A stretch of 64,000 bases of DNA from contig JAVMKO010000003.1 in NCBI GenBank assembly GCA_032164245.1, positions 89,961,890-90,025,889 on the forward strand. Reading direction: 5' to 3'. This stretch comes from Sternotherus odoratus (taxonomy: Eukaryota; Chordata; Testudines; Kinosternidae). The position numbers and the translations under genes are program-made. Of the stretch, positions 22,676-34,302 are shown piece by piece (the first letter of the stretch is position 1; the number at the start of each line of letters is the position of its first letter). The notes below the pieces were generated by a model that had not been told where the DNA came from, searched no databases, and saw nothing but the letters and a program-made list of their open reading frames with translations.

Positions 22676-24160
22676 GATCGGTCAGCTACTCTCATTGGCT
22701 AGCTTAGATGACTCCCCATCCAAAATAGTCACTTTTATGGATCCCATTTTTAGGTTTTTCTCTCTCTCCCCATGAATTGTACAGGGAGCCTAGGTACCTA
22801 ATTTAGGCTGTGGATCCAAATATTGTTCCAGTGATTTCTGAGACATCTAAAGGCTAGCATTGCAATGGCTAAGTCTCTTTGTGGATCCAGGCCATAAGGT
22901 CAGATTCACTGCGCCCTCTGAAGTCACTGGGACCAGCCTTCCATTGAGTTTGATGGGCATCAGTTTCAAGATTTCTGAAATTCTCTGTGCTACTTCCAGA
23001 AAGAATGACTAAGTGATAAAGGGAGAACATACAATTTCTCAGAATATACATTGTGAAAAGAACAATTTTAATATGGATTTAAAATTGAGAACTACCTCTT
23101 AATGACTCACTCTGGTAGATTTTTCAGAGTGGTGTTTGGTATATTTGAATGTATAAACACCACTATTCATGTTGATGGGATCAAGTTCCTAAATTCTCCA
23201 GCACCATGCTGAAAAATTACCCCATTCACCCGCAGATTTATAGGGTATGAAATTATTCCGGTTTAGTCATGGGCTTGTGTTTTTAACTTTCACAGTGAAA
23301 ATTAATAAAGGTAATATGAAAGGGGAAAAGCATATTTCTTTTATAATCATTTAGATTTTAAAACAACGTTCACCTGGAACAAATAGCTCGGGCTTGTTGA
23401 AATTTTTGTTGTTGGATTAAAAAAAAATCCAATCAATAGTACTGTGTGAGAGAGAAATTCAAATGTAACAAGTAATTGTCATTAATCTGGCATGTTGGAA
23501 TTTTAAAACTTTTTTTAAAAATGAGTTCTCAATAGAGCATTAAATATGTCTAATAACTTTTCCTCTGAATGAAGAAATGTCTATAGTATATGCAAATGTA
23601 GGGCAATACATCCATTGTTCTGCTGGTTTTCTGCCTATGAGGCACTTTATGAGTGTCCGTGATTACAGGTGTTTTCATTTCAAAATATAATTTTCCCTAA
23701 AATAGCAACAATCACTGCTAAGAGCAAAACAAAGCCATCCCAATATCAGCAGCATAAAGGAACTCAACAGCCCTTCTGATAGGGATAACTGTTGACGAGA
23801 CACATTTCTCTTGGTATTTTGAATTTGTTGTATTGTTTTCTGTGAGAAATGAGTATAGTGCCTCTCACAGAGCCACCATACACATGCTGATATGTATGCA
23901 GGCCAGCAAAGGTTAAGGGGAGGAGGCAATGAGAGTTGTTAGGGTAGTATTGCAGCAGGAATGCAAAATTACCTTTACTATTAAAACGTGCATTTCTGTG
24001 TATCTATTAGATATGTAGCCAAATTGTATTTTGTTATATTCTAAATTTAGAAAAAAAAATCCCAATCCCAAATGAAGCTCTTTAAACTGGAGTTAAGGCT
24101 GTAGATATATATAAATTACTGCAAAGTTGGGGAGAGGGACTGTAAAAACACTCAGCTGTA
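22676..24160. other. No gene recognised
   Basis: AT-rich; an 84-codon frame at 23675-23929 (minus) has no domain signature. Confidence 0.5.
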
Positions 24161-24362
24161 ATATATGGTGCTTGTCAGCAGTAGATCTCAGAGACCTCAA
24201 AGTGTTTTACAAAAGAAGTCAGTGTCATTATCCCCATTTTACAGATGGGAGACTGAGGTAGAGAGAGATGAAGTGATTTGCCCAAGGGCTAGTAGTGGAG
24301 CCAGGAACCCAGGCCCCCTCTTGTGTCCCAGTTAGTGCTATATCCATTTGGCAACACTGCTT
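24161..24362 (-). mobile_element. MIR-type SINE remnant
   Basis: Read on the plus strand, TATCCCCATTTTACAGATGG, GACTGAGGTAGAGAGAG, GTGATTTGCCCAAGG and GAGCCAGGAACCCAGG are the reverse complement of the MIR core. The GTCCCAGTTAGTGCTATATCC end fits the tRNA-like head region. This is one of the better preserved old SINEs in the window. Confidence 0.85.
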
Positions 24363-25630
24363 CAATTGTTTATTTTTATTAGGCACTAGCATTGCTCTGG
24401 AAATGTTAGACTTTTTTTTTAAAGTAAAATGTCTGTTTCTTCTTACCTCATTTCCCCACCATCCATTTCCCCCTCCCTCTTTTTTAGTCTTTACCTCCTT
24501 TTCAGTTTTCCAGATATTCTTTTAAACCTATCCCATACCATCTTTTCAATTTGAAACTTGCCCCTCCCCCCTTTTGTCCCCAAACTTTTAATCTTTACTG
24601 CTCACTAAAATTATACCAACCCTGTTAGTCTTCCCCTCATGCCTGTCAAATTTCCTCCACTTGAGTATGTCTCTCAAGTGATCTCCACCTGTAGCTTGAA
24701 CTCCTGCAGCTCTTCTCCTCTGTCCCATTATGGTAAGCTGCGAGAGGGAAAGGGGGATGATCCCCACAATTCTACCTTGCAGGACTTAAGTTCAAAGTGC
24801 ATCTGTTTCATGCATTTTTCTCCAGTCAAATGACATCTTGCAAGAACCAATGTTAAGTTTGCCAACCATCTTGAATTCTGAGTAGTCCCAAATTCCATGG
24901 CAATGACTCTTGTCCTATACTGATCTTTTTGGGAATCCCAAGTGTCCTTAATTCACAGAGTAAATACTTCCCACCCTTGTTTATAGGAATTGCATAAATA
25001 ATAGGTTACATGGTGTTTTGCGCATGCAGTAAGATGTACCGTAATTTAGAGAATCCAGTGAGAGTAATAATCTTCATTTGACTGGACAAACTGGTCCACT
25101 TCTGACTTCCTTTCATACGCAGCACAGACAATCATCCCTCAGTGGGTTCAGTACAGTTGCAGAGCCTGCAAACATGGCTTCTGCTGACTCCTCTTGATAA
25201 TGGGGGTGAAGCCAACTGTCTTGCTCTATCCACTGCTACTCCTCATCGAAAGAAGAAGGGGAGAAGGTGATCCAAGGGACCAATTCCCCTTTCTCTTTCT
25301 GAGAGGGAGTTGAGCTAGAGCCATCTTTTCTCCTTTCACAAGAGGTAGTTGGGGGTCATGGTTCCAGGTTCCAGAGCTACAGTGAGCTGCACCAGTAGCA
25401 TTGGAATCACAGAGAGGATTCTGGGGAATCCTCTCAACACATATTGGACAGCCACTACTTTAAGATACTAATATTTTGCAAAGAAAGTTAGAAAAATCAT
25501 TTATAGGTAAGTGCTACAAAATGTAATAGGGATTAATCTGAGAGGGTTAGAAAATACTCTATAAATGTATATGTTGAAAACTATCCATTTCTATAAAGAT
25601 TTATTGTAGTTTCCTATAAGAGATGGTTAG
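24363..25630. other. No gene recognised
   Basis: The first part (about 24430-24760) is pyrimidine-rich. No exon, RNA gene or element terminus is recognised. Confidence 0.5.
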
Positions 25631-26100
25631 TGCCAGGAATGAGGACATGCAGTGCACCTGCCCAGTCTCTGGGATGTTTATGAACACAATGAACCACAGC
25701 AGGGCCACCTGATTGACCACTCTGCTTGATTGGCCAAGGAAGTCAGCAAAGACTGCTCTTATTTAAACCCAAGAGCAACAGCTAATCTTTGGCTACTCAA
25801 GGCACATGCCTGTAGCTGGGGTCTTTCCTGTGCTGATCCTGCTCCTAGCCTTGCTTCAGCCCTAATCTTCCCTTGTTCCCAGGCTTCCTCCTGACCTCCG
25901 TCTGCTCCACCATGCTCCCCTAGTTAGTTCCTGACTCCAAATCTGAGCCATGGCTCTGACTCCTGGTCCCTGACTCTGACCTTCAGCACTGTTCCTGGCC
26001 TCAGACTCCAGCTCTGACCCCTAGGCTGGCCACCACTGTTCCAATCCTTAGGCCTACCTGCTCACATCCCGGTTTGTGACAGTTGGAGGCTCAAGAGGAT
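25631..26100 (+). mobile_element. Retroviral-type LTR with primer-binding-site-like sequence
   Basis: The putative LTR runs from TGCCAGGAATGAGG (25631) to GTTTGTGACA (ends 26081). A TATA-like TTATTTAAACCC lies near 25759-25770. The 3' half is a C/T-rich array of CTGACTCTGACC-like words, a feature I recall from reptile retroviral LTRs. Two bases after the CA end comes TGGAGGCTCAAGAGGAT (26084-26100). It resembles a tRNA-Pro primer binding site (TGGGGGCTCGTCCGGGAT type) with several substitutions and one missing base. No second LTR and no gag or pol reading was recognised downstream, so the internal region is deleted, truncated or decayed. The left LTR boundary is approximate. Confidence 0.5.
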
Positions 26101-29100
26101 GTAAAAGTAAAGGTAAAAAAATGAACTTGATTTCCCAGAAGAAAATGTTTGTAAATATGACCAGGAGCATATTTTTTTGTCAATGTGGCATGAAGCTTTG
26201 AGCCAAAGTGTGCTATTTTAAAATAAAGTAAGCAAAATGTTAAATCAACAAAAATTGAGACTGCCCAAAATAGGGCATAGGAAAAACTATTTTCAGTTTC
26301 AGGTGATGTGTCAAAGGAAAAGTGAAATAGTTTCCTTTAGTGGTAAGGAACACTTCTAAAGGTGCTGACTTTCTGTGATGATGCGGATGAATCAGCAGAT
26401 GCAATTTCCATAAATCAAATGTGGAAGATAATTCTTTGAAATGCCACTAACAGAACATCAGTGAAGTACAAAAATTATCATTCTACCTTCACTATTCAGA
26501 AAGTTGCTCAGCACAACCTTCTGTAGAGTAATTGCAACTGTCATGTATTGCACAATATGACCACAACATCTGTGATCATGGTTTAACAATTCGATGTTCC
26601 AGTGAGTTTTTTACATCCTCCAAGTGGTTCAAGGTTACAGCAGCTTGGTGTACTGCATTATAATCCAACACCAATTACATCTTCAGAAGAACTGGAATAC
26701 TGAGTGCATTTTTTTATCACAATGTTCCCTTTGATCTGGAAATTAATCTCTGCTCAGGAACATGGGTTTACTGATGGCAGTTGCCTCTCTTTCTGACAAT
26801 GTAATGGTGATTGTTGCAGTTATATGATCCTAGTAATCATTGCAAGCAAAATGCTGGAAGAAGAACCCACACTTCTACTGAAATGTGCAATGAGGTGCCA
26901 AGATTAAGAAATCACAGCTGGATCACGAGTTTTTTTGTTTTGGGGTAACATTTATGCAAAGAAACTAAGGATGTCTCATCAGGAAGTTACTCTCTTCAAA
27001 ACAACTAATGTTTGAATGTATTTTACATATAGTTGAAAAGATTTTCCATTTGACACCTTACCTCAGAAGATTTTTCAGTGCTTGGAGGAAAAATCTCATA
27101 TGAAGGTTGATGGCAACTGCAGAAACTGTCAAAGTGCAGTTTGATGGAGAGTGCTTGTAGGACATGCCTATCCATGCCAAAAAGCAGTCGTAGATCATGA
27201 AGAACCTGTGGATTTGTAGAAATAGGATATGTGTAAAGCTATGAAATCAGAACTCTGTGTTAAAGTGATCTACACAATGGCCTGTTATGACTTTGATTTT
27301 TTTGTAATAAGATCTCATAACAGCCATAGGGTACTTAAGTATTCCTTTAAGATGAAGACAGCTTAAGGCTGTTCCTTGAAAATTTGAATTTCCTGCCTAA
27401 CTAAATGAGTTACAGGCTGAATTCCAAGACAGCTGAAAACTACTCTCTTTCATTGTTTGAAAGAATTTGTGTTATCAATTACTGACCAGAGATCTAATGA
27501 ATATCATATTTGACTTTTATTTTGATATAAATGTACAAGGATTTATGGATGAATACCTCAGAAAATTCATTTGGACATTTAAATTCAGCATATAATATGT
27601 AATGTTCAGTTCTTTGAACTGGAGTTTAATTATATAGAATTATATTATATATACATTTTTTTCATGTCATTAACAAACTTTAAAGGCAAACTAAATTAAA
27701 TACCCTAAGCTTGAATTCTTTAAACCTGATCCTATATGTTCTTGAGATTTGGCAGTCCTATTCAGTTCACACACTATTTCCTATGCACCATTACCCACTT
27801 TGCTTTACACATAATGCACTGCATATTTCTCTGTACCACTGCTTCTTCTACCTATGAGAATTTAGCAGGAGTCACATTGTATATCTGAGTGAAGATCCGG
27901 GATTGGGGAAGCTTCTGCAAAGACAGTTCTGTGAACCATAATAGTACCATTGTTTACCCCCTATGTAGACAGTCCCAGCCTAGGTCTAATGTTTGGCCTG
28001 AGCTTAAGCCATCCCAACCAGAGTCTGGGTACTGGAATTGGAAGCAATGAAGAATGCACTGCAATGCCTTGAATTTCGTTCCTCAACAAGAAAGCCCACC
28101 TGTAGCATAAGATATCACAACTGAACAGGACAGGACAGTGAGTCTTTGCTCGATCTGAAAAGAGTTTGTTACAGATTATTCTTCAATTGTGTATGTGCCG
28201 AATGCACCTCCTTAGTTTGAGTGGTGAGGGCATTCAACAAATATTATGAAGATACATTATTTTTATATTACTGCCCAACACTACCTCTTATAAGGCACAC
28301 ATGTTCAAAACTGTGTGAAATGTTACCTTTAAAGATTAGATATGTGTCTTTTGTGTGAGATTTGCCATTTGCCCCCTTTTTATTCTCCACCTTATTTAGA
28401 GCAAGCCCATTTGCCACTGTCAAGGGATTGAGTTAACAGAAGTGCTTGGTGCAAGAATTTTCAGTGTAACATGCACATGTCAGGAAAATATACTGTGATG
28501 CAGTTTCATGTAGAACCCAACTCAATAGGCTATAGTAGTAATCGGTACCAGTTGTGAACGTCCAAGGAAAGGACAGACTCAGGAAAGAAAGAAAGTCTAG
28601 ATTGTGAATAGAATTCTCCTAGTAGTGTGATACAGTACAAAGAGAATACCAGATATCAAAAGGGTTTGCAATAAGCCCCTATAAACTGCATGCAATGTAC
28701 GACAGAAGGTTTGGAGAGAGGTGCAAATGTTACTGATAACCTGGTGAACATCAGGTGTTTTAATTATTTTCCTTTCAATGGTTGTGCACTTTCAGGCTTC
28801 TGAAAGTTCATTTGACTTATTATCTGGTTGAATGTGATGAGTTCTACAGGCAGCTTTGCACAGTATGCCTTTTTAAAATAAACTAAGCAAAACTCTGTCA
28901 AGAGATTACTGTGAAATAATGGAGATCAGATATAAAGCAATTCTTTGAACTACAGTAAAATGCAATATTTCAGAAAGCAGTATTGGATATGAGAAAAGAG
29001 CATGTAGCAGACATAGCCTGTTTTGCTTTGTAATTGAAATTTCCTGGGCATCTGAACAGTCATATGACCTTAAAGAAGAGAATTAGTGATTGCAATCATA

Positions 29101-29984
29101 TCCAGCTAATCAAGCCGTCTGAAATGAGCCATATTTGAAAATTCTCCACGTACACAGGATGTTTCAGTAAGATTCTAAAATTTTCTCACACATTTCCACA
29201 ATGGTTCAGTATTACACATTTGCTAAAATTCCTTAACCTCATTAAATGGAACATGGAGGGAGGGGTAGTTTATTGAGGGAAGAATAAGGTTGGAGAGTTC
29301 TGAAAGCCGCAGTTCAGCTGCTGTTACCATTTTGTATGAATGTGTGTTCTGTACATTGCTCTTATGTAATAATTGAAAATGCTCTGAGGTACAAGCTTAA
29401 TGTAGCTTTTGAGTTAGAAACAATGTCTGATCCCATGAGAGAAATACACATAGACTTCCCCGCCCCCAAAATTGATTTTTCATTTAACGGGAAGGAGGGT
29501 ATTGTGTTAGCTGTGCATGAATAAAAACCTTTATTTTTTAAAAAAGTTAATTTTCAAGCAACATTCTTTACTAGACTTCTGCTTCAGACATCTTAACCCT
29601 AACCTATATAAGTACACAATGTGTTTTCTTCCACAGACATGTTCTAAATAGCATTCACACAGTAAAAGAATAATTTCTGTAGGTATAGACTTTTAAGAGC
29701 AATGTTTTAAAATGTTTTACCATAAGGAAAAAATAATTGTTTTAAAATGAGTCAAACATCTCTGCTTATTGGTTCTTAACTATAATTTAACAAGGTACTT
29801 TCTTTAAACATATTCTGTGCTAGGTCTTTTTAATTTTAACAATTGTATCACTGGAGGAAAAGGGGGTTGTCTGCCTTTGCTGGCTGACTGCAGTAAAAGA
29901 AAGAGGCACCAGTTAATATTTGCTTTATTTGCACTAGAGCATATCTGACTTCATGGCAATTTTTCCATGTCTAGTTCTGTGGAT
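26101..29984. other. 3.9 kb without recognised genes
   Basis: Lies directly downstream of the LTR/PBS-like sequence, where an internal retroviral region would be expected. It is AT-rich and dense in stops on all frames. I cannot recognise gag, protease or pol motifs by eye. It may be decayed internal sequence or plain genomic DNA. Confidence 0.4.
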
Positions 29985-30292
29985 TGAGCAAGGGGCTAGA
30001 AATCAGGGATTCCTGGATTCTCATTTCAGTTCACCTACTGATTTACTATGCAACCTTTTTGGTCTGTGTAATGCAGAAAGTCAGACTAAGATGATCACAA
30101 TAATGGTCTCTTCTGGCCTTAAAAATCTATGAATACAGTGCTTACCTTCTCTGTACTTCAGTTTCCTCATTTGTAAATTGGGTTAATAATTGCCTTTAGA
30201 GCTCATGGCAGGTGCTAGAGGATTATTGAATGTTTATATAGTTCCTTGGAAAGATAAAGGAATAGCATTATATAAATTCTTAAATACTGTTA
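29985..30292 (+). mobile_element. MIR-type SINE split by a CR1 tail
   Basis: The MIR head and core (GGGGCTAGAAATCAGGGATT, then CTATGCAACCTT) stop at about 30062. The core resumes at about 30136 with CTTCTCTGTACTTCAGTTTC, CTCATTTGTAAATTGGG and later TTATATAAATTC. The intervening 70 bp is a CR1 3' end. The match is diverged but in the correct order. Confidence 0.7.
30063..30135 (+). mobile_element. CR1 3' tail nested in MIR
   Basis: GTCAGACTAAGATGATCAC, AATGGTCTCTTCTGGCC and TTAAAAATCTATGAAT form the final segment and tail of a CR1 element. Its position inside the MIR core means it inserted after the MIR. Confidence 0.8.
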
Positions 30293-32797
30293 TGGACTTT
30301 TCTTTAAACATTTACTAAAGCACCATTCAGCTGTCAGTTTGAATCTAATACAGTTAACACTTATATCAATGTGATATATAATGCAGACATTTCTCTACAC
30401 ACTCATAAGGGATTGCTACAAATTAATTTACATAGTAATCCACAGGGGTCTCCTGTGCTCTGTGCATGTTTATGGGTATGTGTTAAGGTATTTGTGGGCT
30501 GGAGAGGCAGATAGATTCATGCCCGTTAGGTCTCAGAGTCTCTGCCTTTCTTCCCTGCTAGCACTGCACAACGTGCAGTGGTTTTGTGATTTGGGACTAC
30601 AGCACTGAAAGAACTGAGCTGAAACTACCAGTCTAATTTCACTTTGGTCTTTTTTCACTTGACTGATCAGAATGATTTTCAGTCACTCCAGTCAGGGCTG
30701 GAGTCCCAGAGGTGAAAAGTCAGCGAGTAATCCATTTAGCCACCAAGTCCTCCAGGTGGAACTTGAAAACTATAATAATTTTGGTTTTCTCTTCTCTCTT
30801 ACCATAGCATTGCCATAGTTAATGTTGTGTCAGAACTTCCATTTTAAACTGTGCTGTGCAGGAAGTTTAGAATTTGCTAGAAAATTTCCTACACCCTGAA
30901 ATTTGGCATCAAAGGTCACAATGTATGAGCCTTTTTATCTTTTTTTTTCTTTTTTGGCACCAATTTTAAATGGTGTTGATAAACAATAGAATAACTGGTC
31001 CAGAACGTCCCCCCTTTCCCTATTCTCACACACACCCCAGCCCTGCCATGAGATCCATGCACAAAAGAGAACTTGTGTTAAGCGAGCTTCCCTTTCTCTG
31101 TGGAAAATGGGGGCTCAGCTGTGTGTGGCAACTTTCTCTTCCCAACCTCTCCATTCTGGTTGAGGATCTCTTCTCCCTGTCTTGGATCTGAGCTGGTCAA
31201 GGGGATGTGCGTAAAGCAGGAACAAAGCTGGCCGAGGAAAACATTGTAAACAAATATACTATCAAGTATACAAACAAAATTTGTTATACAAAAGGCACAA
31301 TTCTTTACATGCTATATGTTATCACCAGCTCCCTAGATTATTAAAATTGGGAGTTGAGTACCCATCTCTTTATTCTTTTTTGCTCAGCTTTTGCATTTCT
31401 TTCAAGTTGGACAACAAAAATCTATTAAAACAGCTTCACTTTCGTTTATAAACAATTTCAGCTTTCAGATTCCAAGTCCTGTAATGTGCTACAAATATTA
31501 TAGGGAAAATGTTATTTGTTTTAAGTGAAAGGAACATTACAGTTATTTTTAAAAAATCATTTCTACTGTTTTTAGATTTTGGAAAAGATTGGGTCTTGGG
31601 ACAAATTTGAGTTGATTGTCCTTTTAAAAAATAAATATGGTAAGTCACTTAGGTGCATCTTTAAGGTAACTGCATTCAAAAAACAATGTTTTATGATTGA
31701 TATTTTAACAAATAAAATTAAAGAAACCAAACATAATTCAAGCAGCTGAAACTGATTTACATAGAGTCTATAATTTGAGCAATGGGACATTCTGAGCCTT
31801 CTAAAAGCAGCAAAAGCATACTAAATGTAACTAAAATCCTGACTGCAGTGTTTCTGAATCTTGCAATTTTATCACGAGGCTTGTAAAGTTTGATATTTTT
31901 ATTGAACCCCCAGCTCCTGGAGTCAAGTGATTTTTTTCTCCTTGGAAAGAAAAATAAGTTGGTAGCTCTCACTTGTGGAGAAAAGCTTGAAAATGTGAAC
32001 TCTAAATGCTCAAAAACCAAAGGGCTAATAAAAAACAGATTTTTTAAATCACTTTTAAAGCCAATATCATGCTGTTTAGAGCCTGATTCATAATTTATGT
32101 TTGAGGGTTGGCAGTATTGTGATTGTGATTGCTGACGGCTTGAGGCACTAATGAGATTGGAATGTTACATTACTTTTACATTTACTATTTTATTGCTACA
32201 AATGAGCTCAGAGTAGCACTGTGGAAACAACACCGGAATCAGAATGGAGAATGAAAACAGGGCACATAGAGGAAGGGGGAAATTTGGGAGAGGGTGACTT
32301 GGAAGCCAGAGAGACACAGGAGAGGAGTTTTTTCTGGACAACATTTCCATTCATTTTTCTTCCTCCCATTTCAACTGGCGTCTCTTTCTCCCCTCATCTT
32401 CTTTCTCATCCCAACAAGAAAACGTTAGAGGATTAATGGCCTCTCTCTGCCCTGACAGAATGATAGCTCTGGATGCATAATAATGTCAACCCACTCATCC
32501 ACCCACCCCCAGTCATTGTTATGCATTATTCTTATTGCTCATTTCAAGTGAGCATGTTGTGAGGGGACTTTTTTCAGGTCCACTTCTCCCTGAATTTTCT
32601 AAGTGTTGAGTGGGCATTAAGCCTATTTAAAGCCTTTGATAGCTGTGCAGCCCTTAGGGAATGTACCCTCCAAAGCAAGAAAACTCATGGGTAATTTTAC
32701 AGTGATGGGCTTCCGGTGCGTCCTGTGTGAGTCCCATAATTTTAGCCTACATTTCCAATACACAGTGTGAAGTCCATTTAATTGTATGCTCAGGTAT
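30293..32797. other. No gene recognised
   Basis: AT-rich; a T-run near 30942-30956. The short frames here have no domain signatures. Confidence 0.5.
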
Positions 32798-33521
32798 TAC
32801 AGTGGAGCCCCGGTATAATGCGCCCCGCTATAACGCGAGTTCGGTTATAGCGCGATTATACCGTGGCTCCCACGTCCTTGCTCTCTGTCCCTGGCAGGCA
32901 CGAGGGCCACGGCTTCTCTCCCCTGCTGGGCAGTGCGTAGAGAAGCTGCAGCCTCCCCCGCCAGGGACGGAGAACTCAGGACTGTAGGCAGGGAGGCCAT
33001 GGCTTCCCTCTCCCCTACCCAGCAGGGGAGAGAAGCTGCGGCCCCCACCTGCCCGGGACAGAGCACTCCGGAGCTGCAGACTGCAGCCCGGGAGTTCTCT
33101 GTGGAAGCCGCGGCTCCGCACCTGCAGGGACAGGGGACTCTGGGGCTGCAGCCCCCTGTCCTGGCAAGCGCAGAGCCAAAGCTTCCCTGGAAGCCGCTGC
33201 CCCCCACCTTCCCAGACCGGGGGACTCCAGCAGCCCCGGAGCCCCCCTGTCCCAGCAAGTGCAGAGCCCCGGAGTCCCCTGTCCCAGCAGGCGCGGGGAC
33301 AGCGGTTTCTACAGAGAACTCCAGGGCTGCAGTCTGCAGCCCCATAGTTCTCTGTCCCAGGCAGGCATGGGCTGCAGCTTCTCTCCCCTGCTGGGCAGCG
33401 GGGCGAGAAGCCGCAGCCCCCACGTGCTGGGGAGTGGGGCCCCGCTATAACGCAACCCCACATTTAGCGTGATGGGATTTCTTGGATCCCATCCATAGCG
33501 TTATAGCGGGGCTTCACTGTA
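32798..33521. mobile_element. TA-flanked Tigger/pogo-like element (second family)
   Basis: The element is 32800-33519 (720 bp) between TA at 32798-32799 and 33520-33521. The left end is CAGTGGAGCCCCGGTATAAT. The right end, read inward, is CAGTGAAGCCCCGCTATAAC. The motif GCTATAACGC is repeated at both subtermini, parallel to the ATTTAACGGAC repeats of the other Tigger-like family. The interior is GC-rich with repeated words such as CTCTCCCCTGCTGGGCAG and GCTGCAG. The frames of 179-211 codons across it are alternate readings of this repeat. No transposase is encoded. Confidence 0.85.
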
Positions 33522-34165
33522 GTTCTCTTAAAGCGATTGTGCTCAAGTATCAGAATGTCAAAACGGACTATGTGGTTGGGTTTTGGGGGGGGGGGAGGGG
33601 AGGAAATTTTACTTTTTGATATTTTGAGTCGTTAACAATAATAAGTCATTACAATTCCATTGACTTGATATGAATAGGTACATATCTTCATACAGGGCAC
33701 AAGATAACCACAGAGTTTTTATTTGAGAAATTGAGCACTATGAAAAGGGACAGTTATTTGAAAGACATTTATCAATGCTCAGGCTCATGCACAATAGGAA
33801 AGCTGGCTAAGCATTCCAGAAATAAAAGTCCGTTGTTTAACTAACTCTTGCTGTTTTGAAGAGAGATGGATTCAATTATTTTAAAGTTGACAAACTGTGA
33901 TCAATATTCAATTACTGGTGTGTTAATTAGCAGATGATAGTTTGTCTCTATTATTAGCATGGGCTGTATGCTGATAAACATCTTTTTGTTTTGATTGCTT
34001 TGCTTCCTGCTATTAGTGACTGTCATTGTGGAGGCACAAGGCATATACCGATAGATTTCTTTGGAACTTTCGATTATTATTTGAACTACCATATTCTCAA
34101 GAGGGGAAATTTCTGTCAAAAATTGGGTTATGAATGTTTATATTCTATGTGCTCAGTTAAAATGT
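33522..34165. other. No gene recognised
   Basis: AT-rich with a G-run near 33582-33600. Confidence 0.5.
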
Positions 34166-34302
34166 AGGCTAACCAATTTATTTCAGCATAAGCTTTCGTG
34201 GGCTACAGCTGAAATAAATTGGTTAGTCTCTAAGGTGCCACAAGTATTCCTCGTTTTCTTTACGGATACAGACTAACATGGCTGCTACTCTTAAACCAGT
34301 TA
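34166..34302. repeat. Foldback repeat of the CATAAGCTTTCGTGGGCT family, copy A
   Basis: A perfect 17-bp inverted repeat (34171-34187 and 34208-34224, AACCAATTTATTTCAGC) encloses CATAAGCTTTCGTGGGCTAC. It is followed by TTAGTCTCTAAGGTGCCAC, TACGGATACAGACTAACATG and GCTGCTACTCTTAAA. The tail words are shared with the copies at 36.7 and 56.6-57.4 kb. I recall this as an abundant reptile non-autonomous repeat; its class is uncertain. Confidence 0.75.

Noticed and set aside
32828..33472. Overlapping frames of 179-211 codons on both strands
   Set aside because: They lie within the TA-flanked element 32800-33519. Cys/Gly/Pro-rich products in several frames indicate composition and not a gene.
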